Source: Candidatus Sumerlaeota bacterium (GTDB taxonomy: Bacteria > Sumerlaeota > Sumerlaeia > Sumerlaeales > Sumerlaeaceae). From it: 64,000 nucleotides of DNA. The stretch spans positions 100,756 to 164,755 of the forward strand of contig JADFCV010000007.1 in assembly GCA_017161655.1 (NCBI GenBank). The letters are read 5' to 3'. Below, one piece after another: positions 1 through 8,835 of this stretch. Position 1 is the first letter of the stretch; each line of letters opens with the position of its first letter. The notes under the pieces are model-generated. The model saw nothing but the letters and a program-made list of their open reading frames with translations, searched no databases and was not told the DNA's origin. Made by a program: the position numbers and the translations under genes.

Positions 1-6
1 CGCGGG

Positions 7-2274
7 ATGATTTTTGTCCCAGAGAAAAATGAGGCACACCTCTACTGCTGCGAAAACAAAGTTGTGTGGTGCGATAAACCCGGATGCCCTCGCTGGGAAT
101 TCGAGGTCGATTTCAGTGCCTGGGAAGCAGTGTTTGCGCCCAACAGTGAGATAGTCGCCGCCAGTTCTCTCGGCGGAACGGTTTATCTCCTTTCTTTTGA
201 TGGCCGGAGCATCGCCTCTCGGTATTTTGACGATCGCGTCCACCATCTGGTGTTTTCTCCGGACGGAGAGATCCTCGGTGCAGCAGTGGGGGATCGACGC
301 ATTGTGTTTTGCGATCCTAAAACGCTCGAAATTGTCGCCGAGGTCCAAGCGACCGAAACAATTCGGCACTTCGGAGTCATGCCAGGGACCCAGCGGAGTT
401 TTCTCGTCGGCGGTCAGCGACTTGTGGAAACGGTCAAGGTCGGGAGTGGCCGGTTTGTGGTTTTGGAGTCAAAAAAGCCCATAACAACTCTTTATATCGA
501 TCCGCTGGATTTTGCCATATATGTCGCCACAGATGAGAACAAGATAACAAAATATCAGGTCAAGGATTGTAAATCTCAGGCGGCTGAATGGTATGCCAAA
601 GCTGGAGAATTCAGCCGAGCTGCCGAGCTCTTTGAGGAAGTAGGAAACTACGAGAAAGCCTACGAGTTCTTCAGGCAACTCGGCGACTACGAGCGGGCGG
701 CCAGCAATATCCAGCGTGTGGGTGATACTCGCACAGCTGCTCGACATTACGAGCTCGTTGGGAAGTATGAGCGAGCCGCGCTGCTTTATGAAGAAATGGG
801 TGAGATTCCGCGCGCCGCTAAGTGCTACGCCAACGCCGGGCAACCGCTAAAAGCAGCCCAGCTTTACGAGCAACTCGGTGAGGACCTTCTCGCTGCTGAG
901 TTTTACGAACAAGCTGGCGAACACAAACAAGCAGGGCAGCTCTTCCGCGATCTCGAGCAGAATGAGCGGGCAGTGGAAAACTGGGAAAAGCACCTTGAAG
1001 AGCATCCTGATGACCCTCAAACTGCCTATGCCCTCGCCCAGATTTATGCGGAAACAGCTCGATATAACGAGGCGATCAAGGTTCTTCAATCCATTCAGGA
1101 AGTTCCTGAGTATCGCAGAAATGTTCTGCGCCTCATGGCCGAGTGCTTTATCGAGAAGGGGCTCTACGAAGTGGCTGCTGATCGGCTTATGGAAGCTCTC
1201 GGTCCACAGTGGAAACCCCAGCGCGATAATTTGGACCTCATTTATGACCTCGGCATTGCGTACGAACGGGCAGGGCGGCTGGAGGAAGCAAAGGATCTCT
1301 TTAGCAAAATCCTTGCAGTGGATTACTATTATCGCGACGTCTTGCAAAAACTTGAAAAGACCCGGGAACGCCTCACTGCCGCCCGTCAGGAGACTCAGCT
1401 AGCGGCTGTGGCTACTCCCAACATGCCAGATCCGTTTGCCGTCACGGCTACGGGAAAAGCTGAAAAGGAATCATTGCGATATAAGATCATCCGCAAGTTG
1501 GGACAAGGAGGCATGGGAGTTGTCTATCTTGCGCTCGACACACGACTCGGCCGCTACGTGGCATGGAAGGTTCTCCCAGCCCATTTGGCCGGCAATCCTG
1601 AGTTTCAGCGGCGCCTTCTTCAGGAAGCTTGCGCCATCGCTCAGATCATGCATCCCCATATCGTCGCAGTTTACGATGTGGTGACAAATCCAAATGAATG
1701 TTTCCTCACGATGGAATACGTCGATGGCCCTTCGCTGCGAGCTGTACTGTCCCGCGAGAAAAAGCTGCCACTGGCTCTCGCGCTTCGCTATGCGCACCAG
1801 ATGGCCTCTGCACTGGCTGCAGCGCATCGGGCCCACATCATTCATCGCGATGTAAAGCCAGAGAATGTGATGATCGCAAGCGCCACCGACGATGTGAAGA
1901 TGGTGGATTTTGGGCTGGCTCGGCTCGCAGAGGACGCAAACATCACGCGTGAAGGATGCGTTGTGGGGACGGTGTCCTACATGGCTCCTGAGCAAATCAT
2001 GGGTCAGAAGGTAGACGGCCGCACCGACCTTTACTCCCTTGGTGTTGTCCTTTTTGAAATGCTAGCTGGGCGTCCACCGTTTGTTGGCGAAAATGTGTTA
2101 TCCCAGCATCTTCATGTGCCACCCCCCCCGCTGGCGGATCTCGTCAGCGACGTGCCAGCAGCGGTTGAAGAGTTTGTGCAGAGATGCCTTGCCAAGAACC
2201 CCGACGAGCGACCATCAGACGCTGAGGTTGCAGCAGCAGAACTTGAAACACTCCAGGCCAAACTAACTCATTGA
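7..2274 (+). CDS. WD40-like / TPR / Hanks-type Ser/Thr protein kinase
   Basis: Predicted cytoplasmic Ser/Thr kinase with a large N-terminal interaction region. Residues about 1-180 look like beta-propeller (WD40-type) strands, with 'FSPDGEIL' as a typical blade motif. Residues about 190-450 hold roughly ten short TPR-like helical repeats, for example 'YEKAYEFFRQLGDYERAA'. Residues about 490-745 form a complete kinase domain: glycine loop GQGGMGVVY, Lys521 (VAWK), HRD 613-615, DFG 634-636 and SYMAPEQ. All catalytic residues are present, so it should be active. No membrane segment is visible, unlike the usual PknB-type receptor kinase. The frame is open to the window edge, so ATG 7 may be internal and the gene may start upstream. 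The substrate is unknown. Confidence 0.9.
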   Translation: MIFVPEKNEAHLYCCENKVVWCDKPGCPRWEFEVDFSAWEAVFAPNSEIVAASSLGGTVYLLSFDGRSIASRYFDDRVHHLVFSPDGEILGAAVGDRRIVFCDPKTLEIVAEVQATETIRHFGVMPGTQRSFLVGGQRLVETVKVGSGRFVVLESKKPITTLYIDPLDFAIYVATDENKITKYQVKDCKSQAAEWYAKAGEFSRAAELFEEVGNYEKAYEFFRQLGDYERAASNIQRVGDTRTAARHYELVGKYERAALLYEEMGEIPRAAKCYANAGQPLKAAQLYEQLGEDLLAAEFYEQAGEHKQAGQLFRDLEQNERAVENWEKHLEEHPDDPQTAYALAQIYAETARYNEAIKVLQSIQEVPEYRRNVLRLMAECFIEKGLYEVAADRLMEALGPQWKPQRDNLDLIYDLGIAYERAGRLEEAKDLFSKILAVDYYYRDVLQKLEKTRERLTAARQETQLAAVATPNMPDPFAVTATGKAEKESLRYKIIRKLGQGGMGVVYLALDTRLGRYVAWKVLPAHLAGNPEFQRRLLQEACAIAQIMHPHIVAVYDVVTNPNECFLTMEYVDGPSLRAVLSREKKLPLALALRYAHQMASALAAAHRAHIIHRDVKPENVMIASATDDVKMVDFGLARLAEDANITREGCVVGTVSYMAPEQIMGQKVDGRTDLYSLGVVLFEMLAGRPPFVGENVLSQHLHVPPPPLADLVSDVPAAVEEFVQRCLAKNPDERPSDAEVAAAELETLQAKLTH

Positions 2275-2413
2275 CGCCCGTCGTTGCGTATAAGCCTGAA
2301 TACCTTTGGAGAGCGCTTTACGAATAGCCCTCAGCCGCCACAAACTCCCTGTGGTCGCAGCAGAGGACCGCTGCTCCCTGAAACCAAGCACATGTTTCCT
2401 GACCGATCAGCTC

Positions 2414-2833
2414 TCACTCAGGATAAACAAACTGCACATCGACAGTGATGTCCGGATGCAGGCTTTGCTTCACGGGGCATGTGAGGGCGCCCTGCTCGAG
2501 CGCTTTTCGCGTGTCGGGATCATAATTCCTACCGGCTGGAAAAACAATGCGAGCCGTAAGTTTCCCGATTCTGCGAACAGGATCAGCGACCATTTCTTTG
2601 ACAACGGTGCACTGTGTGCCAGAGATATCCGCTCCGCGTTTCTGTGCAACAAGCCCCATGATCGTTAGCATGCAAGTTGCGAAGGCTGTCGCCACAAGGT
2701 CTGTCGGTGAAAAGGCAGATCCTCGTCCACCGTTATCCACAGGTGCATCTGTCGTGAGCGTCTGGCGCGACGGACCATGGGTGGCGCGGCAAATCAAGTT
2801 CCCATCGTAAATCACATCAATTTGGACTGCCAT
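2414..2833 (-). CDS. OsmC/Ohr-family peroxiredoxin-like protein
   Basis: OsmC-like protein of 139 residues, probably a cytosolic thiol peroxidase acting on organic hydroperoxides. The two reactive cysteines of the family are visible at Cys54 ('FATCML') and Cys119 ('ALTCPVKQ'), in the usual 'SPTDLVATAFATC' and 'CPVKQSL' contexts. I chose ATG 2833 because GAGGAG lies six bases upstream; the longer frame from 2869 has no ribosome site. It ends 139 bases after the kinase gene on the opposite strand and lies downstream of purine nucleoside phosphorylase on the same strand. OsmC and Ohr subfamilies cannot be separated confidently by eye. Confidence 0.9.
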   Translation of the reverse strand: MAVQIDVIYDGNLICRATHGPSRQTLTTDAPVDNGGRGSAFSPTDLVATAFATCMLTIMGLVAQKRGADISGTQCTVVKEMVADPVRRIGKLTARIVFPAGRNYDPDTRKALEQGALTCPVKQSLHPDITVDVQFVYPE

Positions 2834-2883
2834 GCGATTCTCCTCATGTTGTGAGTGTGCTTCTGACATTCATTTGAAATGCC

Positions 2884-3714
2884 TTACTGCTCGGCCAGTT
2901 TCTCTAAGACTCCCTTGACGAGTTTTGTCAGTCGCGGCTCGGTTTCGGCAGCTACTTTCAAAATCTTCTCAAGAGAAGCCGGTTCAAGAGCATCGGGCAG
3001 ACATGCATCGGTCACTGTGGAAATGGCCAGGACCTTCATGCCGCCGTGAACGGCGACAATCACCTCGGGCACAGTGCTCATCGTCACAATGTCGGCGCCG
3101 ATGCGTTGGAACATCCGATACTCGGCAGCCGTTTCAAGGTTTGGACCGGTTACCGCCACCATGATGCCGCGGTGTACGTTTGGAATCTGTTTTTCGAGGG
3201 CCACTCGTTCAGCCAGCGCGATGAGCTCGCGGTTGTAAGGTTCGCTCATGTCAGGAAAACGTGGCCCAAGTTCGTCGTCATTGGGTCCAATAAGAGGATT
3301 GTCGCCCATGAGGTTAATGTGATCCTGGACGAGCACAAGCGAACCCGGCGGAATCAGCGGATTCATCGAACCCACAGCATTCATAACAATGAGTGTTCGC
3401 GCACCCAGCGCGCGCATCACTCGTACGGGGAAGGTGACCTGCTGCATGGTATAGCCTTCATAATAGTGGAAACGCCCTTGCATCATGAAAACACGCTTCC
3501 CCACGAACGTGCCGAGATGCAGCTTGCCAGCGTGTGATTCGACGGTGGAGACGGGAAAGTGCGGGATGTCGCGGTAATCAATCACGACGTCGCTCTGCAC
3601 CTCGTTGGCCATGGCCCCCATGCCTGTTCCCAGGATGATCCCAATCTCCGGCTCGAGCGATGTCTTCGAACGAATAAACTCAACCGCTTCTCTAATCTGT
3701 TCACGCAGCTTCAT
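2884..3714 (-). CDS. Purine nucleoside phosphorylase (PNP-I, trimeric type)
   Basis: Phosphorolysis of purine (deoxy)nucleosides to base and (deoxy)ribose 1-phosphate, in cytosolic purine salvage. Family signatures are clear: phosphate loop '[12 protein letters not shown]', '[16 protein letters not shown]', 'NAVGSMNP' and '[11 protein letters not shown]'. The length of 276 residues fits the inosine/guanosine-specific trimeric class. The ATG at 3714 gives the usual family N-terminus (MKLREQI), but AAAGGAG lies 12 bases upstream; an in-frame TTG two codons earlier (3720) is at ideal spacing and could be the real start. The gene shares a roughly 180-base divergent upstream region with cdaA. Confidence 0.93.
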   Translation of the reverse strand: MKLREQIREAVEFIRSKTSLEPEIGIILGTGMGAMANEVQSDVVIDYRDIPHFPVSTVESHAGKLHLGTFVGKRVFMMQGRFHYYEGYTMQQVTFPVRVMRALGARTLIVMNAVGSMNPLIPPGSLVLVQDHINLMGDNPLIGPNDDELGPRFPDMSEPYNRELIALAERVALEKQIPNVHRGIMVAVTGPNLETAAEYRMFQRIGADIVTMSTVPEVIVAVHGGMKVLAISTVTDACLPDALEPASLEKILKVAAETEPRLTKLVKGVLEKLAEQ

Positions 3715-3894
3715 GCTCAATGGCCGCTCCTTTGATTGTGCCAAATTACCCAAACATCACGTGACGATTGGCAGCATCGCCTTGCAAGCGCATTTCCTTC
3801 TATCTGTTAAGCACCGATTCTCTTCTTGCGTAGCAGATTTGCTCACATCGAAAATCCGTTCAGCAGGAAACACTTCGAGTTTGAGGTTTTGCGG

Positions 3895-4707
3895 ATGACC
3901 CAAATCTGGGATTTGCTCATATCCGTCCATCTAAGTGACTTGCTCGACATTGCTATTGTCGCGACCATCGTTTTTCTGCTCCTGGCAATTGTCCGCGAGA
4001 CGCGTTCCTCGGCAGCGCTTCAGGGGCTTGTGGGCGTGATCGTTGGGCTAATCTTCCTGTACGGTTTTGCCCGCATCCTGAACCTCACCGCCACCGTCAT
4101 GCTCTTCGAGAAGTTCTGGATCGTCATCGTGCTCATCTTTCTCATCGTGTTTCAGAACGAATTCCGGAAGGCTCTTACCGACGTTGGTCAGCTTCGGCTG
4201 TTCCGCCGGATCTTTGCGCCACACACTGGAGAGCATCTCGACGAAGTGCTCAAAGCCGTGCGCGCATTCTCACGCCAGAAGATAGGTGCCCTCATTTGCA
4301 TCGAACGGCGCACCCCGCTTGAGAATTATGCCGACACTGGCACCCGTATTGATGGACTGATTTCAAGTGAGCTGCTGCGAACAATCTTTATGACGTACAG
4401 CCCTCTTCACGACGGCGCAGTGATTTTGCGCAATGACCGCATCTTGGCAGCGGCGTGTATTCTCCCTCTGGCGAACGATCCCACACTCAGCAAGGAATAC
4501 GGCACGCGTCACCTGGCGGCGATCGGCTTGACTCAAGAAACCGATGCTGTCGTGATCGTCGTATCAGAAGAGACGGGGATCATTTCCCTCGCTTATCGCG
4601 GAAAGTTGGAGCGCAACCACACGCTCGACACGCTGCGCAAGCAAATACTGGACCTTACAGATGCCCGAACCGACGAAACCACAGAAGAAGCGAACGCCAC
4701 TGCGTAA
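3895..4707 (+). CDS. cdaA: Diadenylate cyclase CdaA (c-di-AMP synthase)
   Basis: Membrane-bound DAC-domain enzyme that condenses two ATP into c-di-AMP. Three hydrophobic segments occupy residues about 10-90, followed by the DAC domain. The DGA motif is intact at 173-175 ('LHDGAVI'). The second signature, normally RHR, reads RHL at 205-207 ('YGTRHLAAIG'), see findings. ATG 3895 was chosen because GAGG lies eight bases upstream and it gives the normal family start just before the first helix; 270 residues is typical. It overlaps cdaR by 47 bases, the usual cdaA-cdaR pairing, so the two are probably co-translated. Confidence 0.95.
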   Translation: MTQIWDLLISVHLSDLLDIAIVATIVFLLLAIVRETRSSAALQGLVGVIVGLIFLYGFARILNLTATVMLFEKFWIVIVLIFLIVFQNEFRKALTDVGQLRLFRRIFAPHTGEHLDEVLKAVRAFSRQKIGALICIERRTPLENYADTGTRIDGLISSELLRTIFMTYSPLHDGAVILRNDRILAAACILPLANDPTLSKEYGTRHLAAIGLTQETDAVVIVVSEETGIISLAYRGKLERNHTLDTLRKQILDLTDARTDETTEEANATA

Positions 4708-5740
4708 GTCGCAGCGCTGGCGCGAGAACTTTAACCTGCTTGCGGTGGCAATAGGCATCGCGATCGCCGTGTGGCTCTTTGCCAAGATTAGCGAGAGTGA
4801 AGAAGCAGGACTCACCATTCCGGTTGTTGTCACTCCTGAAGACCCACGAATAGAGCTGCGTGTTTCGCCAAGCCAAATGCCAGTGATCCTCCGCTATCCC
4901 AAAGAGCTAAGCAATTACATCACGAGTGAAAACTTCCGTTTTACAGTGGACATCTCAGACTTGTGCAACCAGCTGGGACTCGATTGGCTTTCAAAGACGG
5001 AGCCAATGAATGAGAAAAATCTCGTAGCCAAGATTCGTGGAGCCCGTCGTGTGACTTTGGTCAAGGTCGGTGGCCCGACAAACACTGTGCGCGTCGAGGC
5101 ACGTTGGAAAGCCGAACCTGCTGTGATCATCCCGGACATCATTGGCCTGGACAAACTTCCTGCTGGCTACCAACTCGTTCCGCCTATTCGTGTCGAGCCG
5201 CCGGAAGTTTGGGTGACGGGGCGACCAGAAATCCTTTTTGCTGCCCCCCGAGATCCAGAGACAAGCAAGATCAAAATTCTCACGAACCGCATCGATGTTT
5301 CGGGACGCACGCGAGGTGGTCTCCTTACGGTTCCTTTGAGGTTGCCACCTGGCCTCGAGGTGATCCACCCCAAGACAACCACGGCTGAAGTCGGTCTTGA
5401 GATTCAGGAAATACAGACTGTGCGCGAGGTCCGTGGGGTAAAAATCAATCTCAGTGCCGTTGCGCCTGAGAGTGTGAGCGTTGAGTATGACGTCAAAGAA
5501 GCTGTGGTCACGGTGTTTGGCCCGCAGAGCTTGCTGCCCAAAGTCACGCCTGAAATGATCGAAGTCTCTTTTGTTCGCCCGTCAGAAGAAGTGCCCGGCA
5601 CCACTCGAGAGGTGGGGTTAGAAGCTCGTTTCAGCGCTAACGCGCCAGAGGAGATTAGGTCAAAGCTTACGATTCGCTCGGTGGAGCCCAAAACGATCAA
5701 AGTCCGTTACATCCCAAAGCAGCAATCTGATAAACAGTAA
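4661..5740 (+). CDS. cdaR: YbbR-repeat protein CdaR, likely regulator of CdaA
   Basis: Single-pass membrane protein with a short basic N-terminus, one transmembrane helix (residues about 25-43, 'LLAVAIGIAIAVWLFA') and a large extracytoplasmic part of YbbR-type beta domains ('VEPPEVWVTGRPEIL' and 'VEYDVKEAVVTVFGP' are repeat starts). In other bacteria YbbR proteins bind CdaA and modulate c-di-AMP output; the tight 47-base overlap with cdaA supports the same role here. The start lies inside cdaA. The length of 359 residues fits two to three YbbR units. Confidence 0.88.
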   Translation: MPEPTKPQKKRTPLRKSQRWRENFNLLAVAIGIAIAVWLFAKISESEEAGLTIPVVVTPEDPRIELRVSPSQMPVILRYPKELSNYITSENFRFTVDISDLCNQLGLDWLSKTEPMNEKNLVAKIRGARRVTLVKVGGPTNTVRVEARWKAEPAVIIPDIIGLDKLPAGYQLVPPIRVEPPEVWVTGRPEILFAAPRDPETSKIKILTNRIDVSGRTRGGLLTVPLRLPPGLEVIHPKTTTAEVGLEIQEIQTVREVRGVKINLSAVAPESVSVEYDVKEAVVTVFGPQSLLPKVTPEMIEVSFVRPSEEVPGTTREVGLEARFSANAPEEIRSKLTIRSVEPKTIKVRYIPKQQSDKQ

Positions 5741-5778
5741 TTCTCTGATGGAACTTGGTTCCTGTTCAGGAGGGTGTC

Positions 5779-6552
5779 ATGGCAAAGCTCTGTGTGAACA
5801 TTGATCACGTTGCAACAGTACGGCAGGCACGGCGCATCACGGAGCCAGATCCTGTAGCTGCTGCTGTGATCGCTGAGTTGGCAGGTGCCGACGGCATCAC
5901 ATGTCATCTCCGCGAAGATCGCCGCCACATCCAGGATTCCGATGTTTGGCGACTGCGTGAAGTGGTGAAGACACGCCTCAACCTTGAGATGGCAGCGGTG
6001 GATGAGATGCTGGAAATAGCTGAGAAGGTCCGCCCTTACATGGTCATGTTCGTGCCAGAGAGGCGTCAGGAAATCACGACTGAAGGTGGCCTCGACGTGG
6101 CTGGGAATCTTGATCGCATCCGTGACGCCACGAAGCGAATGCAAGAGGCCGGCATGCTGGTGAGCCATTTTATTGATCCTGAGACGCGTCAGATTGAAGC
6201 AGTGAAAAAATGTGGCGCTGACTTCCTCGAGCTTCACACGGGAGCTTATGCTAATGCCTGTGGCGAGGAAGCGCGCCTGGTTGAGCTAAAAAAACTCATC
6301 GACGGAGCATCCTATGCCCAGAAGCTCGGGATGCGCGTCAACGCAGGACACGGGTTAAATCTTCGCAACGTCCTGCCTGTGGCTGCCATCGACGGTATTC
6401 GTGAATTGCACATTGGCCACTCAATCGTTGCGCACGCCGTGCTTGTTGGCTTTGAGCGCGCCGTTCGCGAAATGGTCGAAGCGATCGCCCGCGCCGACAT
6501 GCTCGCCCGCAAGTATTCGCCAGAAGAAATTCTACGCTACTTCAGTGCCTGA
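5779..6552 (+). CDS. pdxJ: Pyridoxine 5'-phosphate synthase
   Basis: PdxJ condenses 1-deoxyxylulose 5-phosphate with 3-amino-2-oxopropyl phosphate to pyridoxine 5'-phosphate, the final ring-closing step of DXP-dependent vitamin B6 synthesis. Diagnostic motifs are '[13 protein letters not shown]' near the N-terminus, '[13 protein letters not shown]', '[14 protein letters not shown]', 'ELHTGAYA', 'VNAGHGL' and '[10 protein letters not shown]'. ATG 5779 has AGGAGG five bases upstream; the frame extends eight codons further up without a ribosome site. The length of 257 residues is slightly above the family norm. A SanA-like gene follows seven bases after its stop. Confidence 0.97.
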   Translation: MAKLCVNIDHVATVRQARRITEPDPVAAAVIAELAGADGITCHLREDRRHIQDSDVWRLREVVKTRLNLEMAAVDEMLEIAEKVRPYMVMFVPERRQEITTEGGLDVAGNLDRIRDATKRMQEAGMLVSHFIDPETRQIEAVKKCGADFLELHTGAYANACGEEARLVELKKLIDGASYAQKLGMRVNAGHGLNLRNVLPVAAIDGIRELHIGHSIVAHAVLVGFERAVREMVEAIARADMLARKYSPEEILRYFSA

Positions 6553-6559
6553 GGCTGGT

Positions 6560-7192
6560 TTGTTGCTGATTGCTTCGCTCGCGGTCGCGACAATCATCGT
6601 GAGCACCGTCGTGGCGATGATTGCAACTGTGGCTATGGAGCACATCGCGCGGCATCGCCTTGTTGGGGTAGGGGGAGCCTTTCCTTCGAGCGCGCCACCC
6701 CTGGCAATCGTCTTAGGCGCTCGAGTGTGGCCGTCCGGCCGCGTTTCGCTTATGCTCGAGGACCGGCTCGCAACAGCGCTTGAGCTATATCAACTCGGAC
6801 TGGTGAAGAAGCTTTTCCTCAGCGGTGATGATTCCCAAGAAAGCCATCATGAAGTCACGGTCATGGCTACGTGGCTTCGCGATCACGGAGTGTCGGCCGA
6901 TGACATGATTTGTGATCCCCATGGGTGTCGCACGTTCCTCACCATGCTTCACGCGAGGGAATGTGGCATTCACTCTGCTCTCATCGTCACCCAGCGCTTT
7001 CATCTTCCGCGTGCGCTCTGGCTTGCCAGGTGCTGCGGGATTGATGCTCTCGGAGTGCCGGCTGACCGGCGCCACTATCCCCTCGGTGTCGTGGTGCGAG
7101 TAGAATTGCGCGAAATGGGAGCACGCCTGTTAGCTATCGTAGAAGGCCTTGTTGTGAAGTTAAATAGTAAATATGATATCTTCAAAAGCTAA
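6560..7192 (+). CDS. SanA/YdcF-like DUF218 membrane protein
   Basis: Single N-terminal transmembrane helix followed by a DUF218 domain, as in SanA, an inner-membrane protein linked to envelope barrier function. Domain signatures are 'IVLGARVWPSGRVS', 'FLSGDDS', 'VTQRFHLPRALWLAR' and 'LREMGARL'. No ATG gives a full domain; TTG at 6560 (or 6563) is six bases after TGAGG, which overlaps the pdxJ stop region, suggesting translational coupling to pdxJ. The length is 210 residues. The biochemical activity of the family is not settled. Confidence 0.8.
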   Translation: MLLIASLAVATIIVSTVVAMIATVAMEHIARHRLVGVGGAFPSSAPPLAIVLGARVWPSGRVSLMLEDRLATALELYQLGLVKKLFLSGDDSQESHHEVTVMATWLRDHGVSADDMICDPHGCRTFLTMLHARECGIHSALIVTQRFHLPRALWLARCCGIDALGVPADRRHYPLGVVVRVELREMGARLLAIVEGLVVKLNSKYDIFKS

Positions 7193-7225
7193 GCGTCGCA
7201 GCTTGCTGGCTCACCAGCTTGATAG

Positions 7226-7777
7226 TCACTCGTGATTGGGTGCTTCCGCTTTCGAGGGAGGAGAACTCTGCTGTTCTTGGGCCTCGCTTTGAACGGCGGG
7301 GCTCTCCGGGCTGGGGTGGCTGACGCGGTTCGGCGCAATGAGCGTCAGATAAAGAAAAAGACCAACGCCCACGCAGATTGCAGAATCCGCGACGTTGAAC
7401 GTCGGCCAATACCACTGACCCCAATACACGTGAAAAAAATCAACGACATACCCTAAGCGCAAACGATCAAGGAGGTTGCCCAGAGCGCCTCCCACAATGA
7501 GACCAAAGGACAGACGTTCTGAAATTCTCTCTGCGGGCAACCGATGGACATACCAAATCATCCAGCTAACTGTCACCAGAGCGAAAACCAGAATGATGTT
7601 TGGCCGCTCATGAAAGAGAGAAAAAGCTCCACCCGTGTTGAACTGCAGATAGAGATCGAAAAAACCTGGTATAACGGCGACCCGGTGCCCCGGTTGGCTA
7701 GCCAACCACCAGAGCGCTAACAATTTGCTCAGTTGATCGGCAGCGACAACGAGTCCGGCTGGTAAATAAAACCACAT
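7226..7777 (-). CDS. lspA: Lipoprotein signal peptidase (signal peptidase II)
   Basis: Inner-membrane aspartic protease that removes signal peptides of diacylated prolipoproteins. Four hydrophobic segments are visible, with family motifs 'VVAADQLSK', 'FNTGGAFSLF', 'GGALGNLLDRL' and 'FNVADSAI'; the two catalytic aspartates are those of LLDRL and VADS. A proline/glutamate/serine-rich tail of about 35 residues ('SPESPAVQSEAQEQQ') extends past the usual end. ATG 7777 is right after the upstream DksA-like gene (stop at 7786), so the two are co-transcribed with ileS. The longer frame inside the DksA-like gene is not a real N-terminus. Confidence 0.95.
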   Translation of the reverse strand: MWFYLPAGLVVAADQLSKLLALWWLASQPGHRVAVIPGFFDLYLQFNTGGAFSLFHERPNIILVFALVTVSWMIWYVHRLPAERISERLSFGLIVGGALGNLLDRLRLGYVVDFFHVYWGQWYWPTFNVADSAICVGVGLFLYLTLIAPNRVSHPSPESPAVQSEAQEQQSSPPSKAEAPNHE

Positions 7778-7785
7778 CCAGCTTC

Positions 7786-8835
7786 TTAGCGCTTCCCTTC
7801 CTTCTGCCGCAGACAAGGCACGCAGAAACGCGCCATCGGTTTGACTCGTAGACGCTCTATGTCGATCGGTTGACCGCACTCTTGACAAATCCCGTAGTTG
7901 CCACGGGCAATGGCCTGGAGGGCCATTTCGATTTCCTGTAATTGCTGGTCTTCGATACTGCGCAGATTCAGAGTCGTCTCAAGTTCGGTTGCGTCAGAAG
8001 CAAAATCCACTTCGTCTGCATGTTGAGACTGTCGCATATCTGCGCTCTCGCTCTTGTTGTCCCCGAATGCTGATTCATCCATCCAGCGTACTTCGGCCAG
8101 TAACTCCTCTCGTTCCTTCAGCAGCATCTGGCGAATCTCTTCCAATTGCTCGGGAGAAAGCGTCACCTTGGCTGGCGCGGACGGAGGCGGCGCAACTGTG
8201 GATACGCTAGCGGCTTTCACGGCTTCCACTTTCGATTGTTTTGCTGTACGGACAGCAGCAGGCCGTTTGACAGGGGCGGACGGTGCAGACGTCTGAGCCT
8301 TTGGACGTTTGGTAACCTTGGCAGCCTTTTTAATTGCCGATTTCGCCGCTGTTTTCTTTTTGGGTTTTGCCGCCACCTTGACCCTAGCAGTTGCGGTTGT
8401 TGTCTTCTTTGAAGCGACGCTGGTTTTGGCCTTCGTCTTTGCTTTCTTCGTTGTGGCTGCAGCTGTTTTCTTGGTTGTTTTAGTGGCTTTACTTGTCGCC
8501 TTCCTTCCTTTTGCTGCAGCGGCTGGCTTCGTCGCGGTCTTCTTGGTAGTGGCTTTTTTTGCGGCAGCCTTTGTGGCCTTTTTCGTCGCGGTCTTCTTCA
8601 CGGATGTCTTCTCTGTGGTGGTCTTCTTGGTTGTTTTTTTCGTTGTTGCTGTTTTCGTTTTAGCCACACGTTTCTTAGTGCCGGTGCTGGCTTTTTTGCG
8701 GCTGCTTTGGGTGCTTTTACTCGCAGACTGTTTCTTTGCGGAGGCAGATTTCGATTTTGCCGGGCTCGATTTTTTTGCTCCAGCGGCTTTCACTGTGGTT
8801 TTCTTTTTCTTGGTCTCTTCTTTTGCTTTAGCCAT
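7786..8835 (-). CDS. DksA/TraR zinc-finger protein with histone H1-like Lys/Ala/Thr tail
   Basis: Two-part protein of 349 residues. Residues 1 to about 215 are almost entirely Lys, Ala, Thr and Ser in KKTAAK-like runs, resembling histone H1 C-terminal tails and bacterial HC1/AlgP-type DNA compactors. The C-terminal 115 residues are DksA/TraR: a coiled-coil hairpin ('LEEIRQMLLKEREELLAEV') and a four-cysteine zinc finger ('GICQECGQPI' ... 'FCVPCLRQ'). ATG 8835 has GGAGGT at six bases. It sits between ileS and lspA on the same strand and its start overlaps the ileS stop by eight bases. A role joining transcription control with nucleoid binding is inferred from the domains only. Confidence 0.9.
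   Translation of the reverse strand: MAKAKEETKKKKTTVKAAGAKKSSPAKSKSASAKKQSASKSTQSSRKKASTGTKKRVAKTKTATTKKTTKKTTTEKTSVKKTATKKATKAAAKKATTKKTATKPAAAAKGRKATSKATKTTKKTAAATTKKAKTKAKTSVASKKTTTATARVKVAAKPKKKTAAKSAIKKAAKVTKRPKAQTSAPSAPVKRPAAVRTAKQSKVEAVKAASVSTVAPPPSAPAKVTLSPEQLEEIRQMLLKEREELLAEVRWMDESAFGDNKSESADMRQSQHADEVDFASDATELETTLNLRSIEDQQLQEIEMALQAIARGNYGICQECGQPIDIERLRVKPMARFCVPCLRQKEGKR

Noticed and set aside
5707..6237. 176-residue minus-strand ORF opposite pdxJ
   Set aside because: pdxJ is certain; this is a mirror frame without domain features.
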